A stretch of 33,564 nucleotides of DNA from CAILHX01 sp036561085 (GTDB taxonomy: Bacteria > Pseudomonadota > Gammaproteobacteria > Burkholderiales > Methylophilaceae), in NCBI GenBank assembly GCA_036561085.1, contig DATBPY010000105.1, positions 1-33,564 of the forward strand, given 5' to 3'. The position numbers and the translations under genes were made by a program. Below, in pieces: positions 30,573-33,564 of the stretch (the stretch's first letter is position 1; every line of letters starts with the position of its first letter). The notes beneath the pieces are model-generated. The model was given only the letters and a program-made list of their open reading frames with translations, ran no database searches and was not told where the DNA came from.

Positions 30573-31150
30573 GATTTAGATAATGATTTTAACGCTAAGC
30601 GTATGCCTTCCGACACCCCGGTTCCGGCGGGTATCGATTTGACGGCTAACAGCGCTTCGCGTTCGTTGTAGCCTAATGCCAGCAAGGCATTCAATACGTC
30701 GTTGGTGCTGGAAGGCGCTTGCGAAGTGGTCGAGCCGATCATGCCGACAAACGTGAATTTATCACGTAGCTCCAACAGCATGCGCTCGGCGGTTTTTTTG
30801 CCTATGCCGGGGATGCGTACCAATAAGGCCACGTCCTGAGTGGCGATTGCATGGGCGAGATCGTCTACCGATAATCCCGATAGTATCCCCAGTGCCGATT
30901 TCGCGCCTATGCCGCTGACTTTGACCAACTGCCTGAAACCTTCACGCTCTCTGGCAGTGAGGAAACCGAACAGCAATTGCGCATCTTCGCGCACCACGAA
31001 CTGGGTAAGCAAAGTGACTTTGGCTCCAAGGTCGGGCAGGTTGTAGAAAGTGCTCATCGGCACTTCCACCTCATAACCCACGCCGTTCACATCCACGAGG
31101 AGTTGTGGAGGATTCTTTTCCAGTAATACACCTGTCAGTCTGCCGATCAA
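30569..31150 (-). CDS. ruvA: Holliday junction DNA-binding protein RuvA
   Basis: The 193-residue protein forms the tetramer that grips four-way junctions. Visible are the N-terminal OB-fold (MIGRLTGVLLEKNPPQLLVDVNGVGYEV), the paired helix-hairpin-helix motifs (FRQLVKVSGIGAKSALGILSG and LLVRIPGIGKKTAERMLLEL) and the C-terminal RuvB-binding domain (NDVLNALLALGYNEREALLAV). The start codon is TTG (31148-31150) with GGGAG six bases upstream, overlapping the ruvC stop by four bases. Confidence 0.97.
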   Translation of the reverse strand: MIGRLTGVLLEKNPPQLLVDVNGVGYEVEVPMSTFYNLPDLGAKVTLLTQFVVREDAQLLFGFLTAREREGFRQLVKVSGIGAKSALGILSGLSVDDLAHAIATQDVALLVRIPGIGKKTAERMLLELRDKFTFVGMIGSTTSQAPSSTNDVLNALLALGYNEREALLAVKSIPAGTGVSEGIRLALKSLSKS

Positions 31151-31692
31151 ATCAATCTCCCTCCACGCACTCTGTAACCTGCGGTCGCTAGTTTACCCAT
31201 TCCCTGCCCGCCGTGCGCATGGCAAATCGCACAAGCCAATGCATCGGCGGAATCGGGTTTGGGGATAGCGGGTAGCTTTAGCAAGCGTTTCACCATTTCT
31301 TGCACCTGCTCCTTGGCTGCGTGACCATTGCCAACGACAGATTGCTTGACTTGCAAGGCAGTGTATTCGGCCACAGTCAGGTCGCGCAGCACACAGGCGG
31401 AGATGGCGGCTCCGCGGGCTTGACCTAGTAATAGAGTGGATTGTGGATTGACGTTAACGAACACTTTTTCTATAGCGACTTGCTCTGGAGTATAGGTATC
31501 TATGACTTCGAAAATACCGTCCAATATGATTTTCAGGCGGCTGGGCAGGTCTTCGATCTCTGCACCTTTGCCGGTGGTAGTTTTGATGGTACCGCTGGCA
31601 ATGTAGGTCATTTGTACGCCTAACTTCTCGATGACCCCGAACCCTGTCAGGCGAAGGCCGGGGTCGATACCGAGTATGCGTATGGCGCTGAT
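31147..31692 (-). CDS. ruvC: Crossover junction endodeoxyribonuclease RuvC, non-canonical start
   Basis: The resolvase cuts Holliday junctions. Catalytic acidic residues are in RILGIDPGLRLTGFG (first Asp), QVAIEKVFVNVNP (Glu) and KPDSADALACAICHAH (Asp and His). The first ATG in frame (31611) falls after the first catalytic Asp, so translation must start earlier, yet no ATG, GTG or TTG occurs there. I place the start at ATC 31690-31692, six bases after GAGGA (31699-31703), giving MSAIRILGIDPG and 181 residues. ATA at 31681-31683, where relatives have ATG, is the alternative. It overlaps the yebC stop region. Confidence 0.85.
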   Translation of the reverse strand: MSAIRILGIDPGLRLTGFGVIEKLGVQMTYIASGTIKTTTGKGAEIEDLPSRLKIILDGIFEVIDTYTPEQVAIEKVFVNVNPQSTLLLGQARGAAISACVLRDLTVAEYTALQVKQSVVGNGHAAKEQVQEMVKRLLKLPAIPKPDSADALACAICHAHGGQGMGKLATAGYRVRGGRLI

Positions 31693-31694
31693 CG

Positions 31695-32420
31695 CTATTC
31701 CTCGATCACAGCTGAAGTGTAAACTTCTTGTACGTCGTCCAGATCGTCCAGCGCATCCAGCAGTTTTTGCATCTTCACGGCATCGTCGCCGGTGAAGATG
31801 GTTTCAGTGGACGGTTTCATGGTGACTTCACCCATTTCCGGTTTGAAACCTGCGGCTATCAGCGCTTCCTGCACTGCAGAAAAATCAGTCGGAGTAGTGA
31901 TCACTTCTATGCTGCCGTCATCGTTAGTGATGATGTCTTCTGCGCCTGCTTCCAGAGCGGCTTCCATGATCTTTTCTTCGTCTGCGCCAGGTGCGAACAA
32001 TAAGGTGCCGCAATGTTTGAACATGAAAGCGACTGAGCCGTCGGTACCGAGATTGCCGCCGAATTTGCTGAATGCATGGCGTACATCGGCCACAGCGCGT
32101 TGTTTGTTATCGGTAAGACAGTCCACCATCACCGCGGCGCCGCTAATGCCGTAGCCTTCATAGCGTATTTCTTCGTAATTCACGCCTTCGAGCTGGCCGG
32201 AGCCGCGTTTGACAGCATTTTCGATATTGTCTTTAGGCATGGATTCAGCTTTGGCCTTATCCATCGCCAGCCGTAAACGCGGGTTGATAGACGCGTCGCC
32301 TCCGCCCATTCTGGCGGCAACGGTGATTTCCTTGATCAGGCGGGTGAATATCTTGCCGCGTTTGGCATCCTGGCGACCTTTGCGGTGCTGGATATTTGCC
32401 CATTTACTATGTCCTGCCAT
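31695..32420 (-). CDS. yebC: YebC/PmpR-family protein
   Basis: The 241-residue protein begins MAGHSKWANIQHRKGRQDAKRGKIF, the family signature. It goes on with NPRLRLAMDKAKAESMPKDNIENAVKRG, EEIRYEGYGISGAAVMVDCLTDNK and an acidic third domain. YebC proteins bind DNA as regulators, and some relatives act at the ribosome on proline stretches. It leads the yebC-ruvCAB series, a common arrangement, with AAGGAA before the ATG. Confidence 0.97.
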   Translation of the reverse strand: MAGHSKWANIQHRKGRQDAKRGKIFTRLIKEITVAARMGGGDASINPRLRLAMDKAKAESMPKDNIENAVKRGSGQLEGVNYEEIRYEGYGISGAAVMVDCLTDNKQRAVADVRHAFSKFGGNLGTDGSVAFMFKHCGTLLFAPGADEEKIMEAALEAGAEDIITNDDGSIEVITTPTDFSAVQEALIAAGFKPEMGEVTMKPSTETIFTGDDAVKMQKLLDALDDLDDVQEVYTSAVIEE

Positions 32421-32465
32421 GGTATTTCCTTAAAAATTGATCTCAAGCTGTTTACAGAATGCCGC

Positions 32466-32474
32466 ATTTTAGCA
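32466..32474 (-). promoter_or_regulatory. Candidate extended -10 promoter for yebC-ruvCAB
   Basis: The minus strand reads TGCTAAAAT, an extended -10 with one mismatch, about 45 bases before the yebC start. No clear -35 is seen; it overlaps the intergenic end of the upstream transporter gene. Confidence 0.4.
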
Positions 32475-32488
32475 TTAGCCATTAATCC

Positions 32489-33406
32489 TTACCCAGTGCA
32501 GGGTTTGTCGGCTTGGGTCGCTTCATGTCTAGCCATACCTATGAGGGCGATCATTACCAGAGCACAGACGATCAATAGCATACCTACCGCTTCAGTGATA
32601 TTCGGCACTTCGCCCAACTGTACCCAGGCGGCCAGCACTGCGATCACCGGAATCAACATCGAATTCATGCTGGCTACGCCCGCAGGTAACCGCTGCAAGG
32701 CATACAGCCAGATCAGCCAGCCCAGGCCGTTGGCGAAGATGATGTTGAACCAAGTCACCCAGATAAGGGTGGTGGACCATACGATGGGCTTACCCGGTAT
32801 CAACAATGCCAGCAATACCAGCGGCAGAGAGCCGAAAAACATCTGCCAAGCGGTGAATGCTAGCAGATCCATATCAGGTGCGCGCTGGTGCAGTTTTTTC
32901 GCCAGAATGACCGCTATCGCCCAACTGATGCCAGCCAATATCGCCAGTAGATTACTCAACCATGAGCTATGGAAATTCCACGGTGCGACGATGAACAGTA
33001 AGCCCACAAAAGAAAGCGCGACAGCCAGCCATTGCAGGCCGCGTATCTTTTCGCCCAGCATAGGCCAAGCCAGTATCATCACCCAGAACGGCATCACGAA
33101 TACCAGCACGGCTACTTTGCCGGCGCCTCCGGAAACCAGCGCCCATATGCTGAAGGCTAAAAAGCCTGTGGTTTGCATTAAGCCTATGATGATAGTGCTT
33201 GGGATCTCTACGGGTTTTAACGGTTTTTTCAGCAACAGCAAAAGCGCGAATAAGAACATAGCAGCGAAGAAAGAACGGATCGCCCCGAACTGAAAAGCAC
33301 CGATAAAGGGCAATGCCAACTTGATCGCGATCCAGTTATAACCCCATATGACGGAGAGAAAAAGCAGAGCTATCAAAGCCCGCGCTACAGTATTTTTTTG
33401 TTGCAC
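32489..33406 (-). CDS. EamA-type (DMT superfamily) transporter
   Basis: The inner-membrane protein of 305 residues has about ten membrane segments arranged as two EamA repeats. Examples are ALIALLFLSVIWGYNWIAIK near the N-terminus, AVLVFVMPFWVMILAWPMLGEK in the first repeat and MNSMLIPVIAVLAAWVQLGEV in the second; each repeat ends with a P..A...LGE pattern. The substrate cannot be told: the family exports amino acids and many other metabolites. I chose GTG 33406, which has AAAGGG seven bases upstream. An ATG at 33472 is in frame but adds 22 residues not typical of the family. Confidence 0.88.
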   Translation of the reverse strand: MQQKNTVARALIALLFLSVIWGYNWIAIKLALPFIGAFQFGAIRSFFAAMFLFALLLLLKKPLKPVEIPSTIIIGLMQTTGFLAFSIWALVSGGAGKVAVLVFVMPFWVMILAWPMLGEKIRGLQWLAVALSFVGLLFIVAPWNFHSSWLSNLLAILAGISWAIAVILAKKLHQRAPDMDLLAFTAWQMFFGSLPLVLLALLIPGKPIVWSTTLIWVTWFNIIFANGLGWLIWLYALQRLPAGVASMNSMLIPVIAVLAAWVQLGEVPNITEAVGMLLIVCALVMIALIGMARHEATQADKPCTG

Positions 33407-33508
33407 AAAACAGCCCTTTACATGACCGATAAAATAGCTAAACTTGCTGCATACGGCAACGATACAATCCAAACCTAATTAAGCCGTGAAAACGAGGAGA
33501 GCAGAGTC

Positions 33509-33564
33509 ATGAAAACCGTGCGTCAAGTGATTTCGTCCAGAACGGGCCCCGTTGTTTCCATTAC
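33509..33564 (+). CDS. Probable CBS-domain protein, 5' end only
   Basis: 18 codons are visible before the window ends: MKTVRQVISSRTGPVVSI, preceded by GAGGAG at a good distance. This opening is common in small two-CBS-domain proteins (MKTVRQ followed by a short linker), which sense adenosyl ligands. It is divergent from the transporter. The call rests on a short sequence and the rest lies outside the window. Confidence 0.5.
   Translation, partial: MKTVRQVISSRTGPVVSI

Noticed and set aside
32385..33293. A 302-codon plus-strand open frame
   Set aside because: It is antisense to the EamA-type transporter, whose membrane pattern and codon use are convincing; the open frame is a by-product.
33407..33472. 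ATG start for the transporter at 33472
   Set aside because: It has no ribosome site, adds 22 residues not typical of the family, and takes up much of the divergent promoter gap; GTG 33406 has AAAGGG at a good distance.

Overview
The window looks like a chromosomal segment of a betaproteobacterium, most likely order Nitrosomonadales (Methylophilaceae or Gallionellaceae type). This rests on gene order (rpsU-yqeY-dnaG-rpoD-tRNA, yebC-ruvCAB-ybgC-tolQRAB-pal-cpoB-queEC, rpsP-rimM-trmD-rplS) and on protein sequences. It is inference, because no database search was possible. A lone pqqA gene suggests a PQQ-using, possibly methylotrophic, relative.

Region 1 (1-9852, minus strand) is one uninterrupted reading frame of at least 3,284 codons whose C-terminus lies beyond the left edge. 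It encodes a giant modular surface or secreted protein. Four blocks, each with exactly seven delta-60 repeats, are probably four seven-bladed beta-propellers. They are separated by six copies of a ~150-residue beta-rich linker module and two cadherin-like domains, and followed by an unrecognised beta-rich domain and RTX-type Gly/Asp calcium-binding repeats. This layout suits type I secretion. Region 2 (9853-12122) is accessory in character: two overlapping small membrane-protein-like ORFs, a GT4-type glycosyltransferase, terminator hairpins, a degenerate copy of a tRNA 3' end, a small winged-helix-like protein and a REP-like hairpin.

Region 3 (12123-16694, minus) is the macromolecular synthesis cluster: rpsU, yqeY, a terminator, dnaG, a strong extended -10 promoter, rpoD and a CAU-anticodon tRNA. 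Region 4 (16798-20365) holds tsaD, plsY, a 180-bp MITE-like element, folB, xerD and ogt. Region 5 (20534-20605) is an orphan pqqA with a good ribosome site, followed by a bidirectional terminator. Region 6 (20724-22948, minus) is the rpsP-rimM-trmD-rplS operon, in which S16 carries an unusually long Ala-rich tail.

Region 7 (23042-32420, minus) is a long, tightly packed series. It runs yebC, ruvC, ruvA, ruvB (Holliday junction processing), ybgC, tolQ, tolR, tolA, tolB, pal, cpoB (trans-envelope Tol-Pal system), then queE and queC (preQ0/queuosine), and ends in a palindromic terminator. ruvC has no ATG, GTG or TTG at the expected start and may initiate at AUC. Region 8 (32489-33564) has an EamA-type transporter and, divergently, the first codons of a CBS-domain-like gene cut by the window edge.
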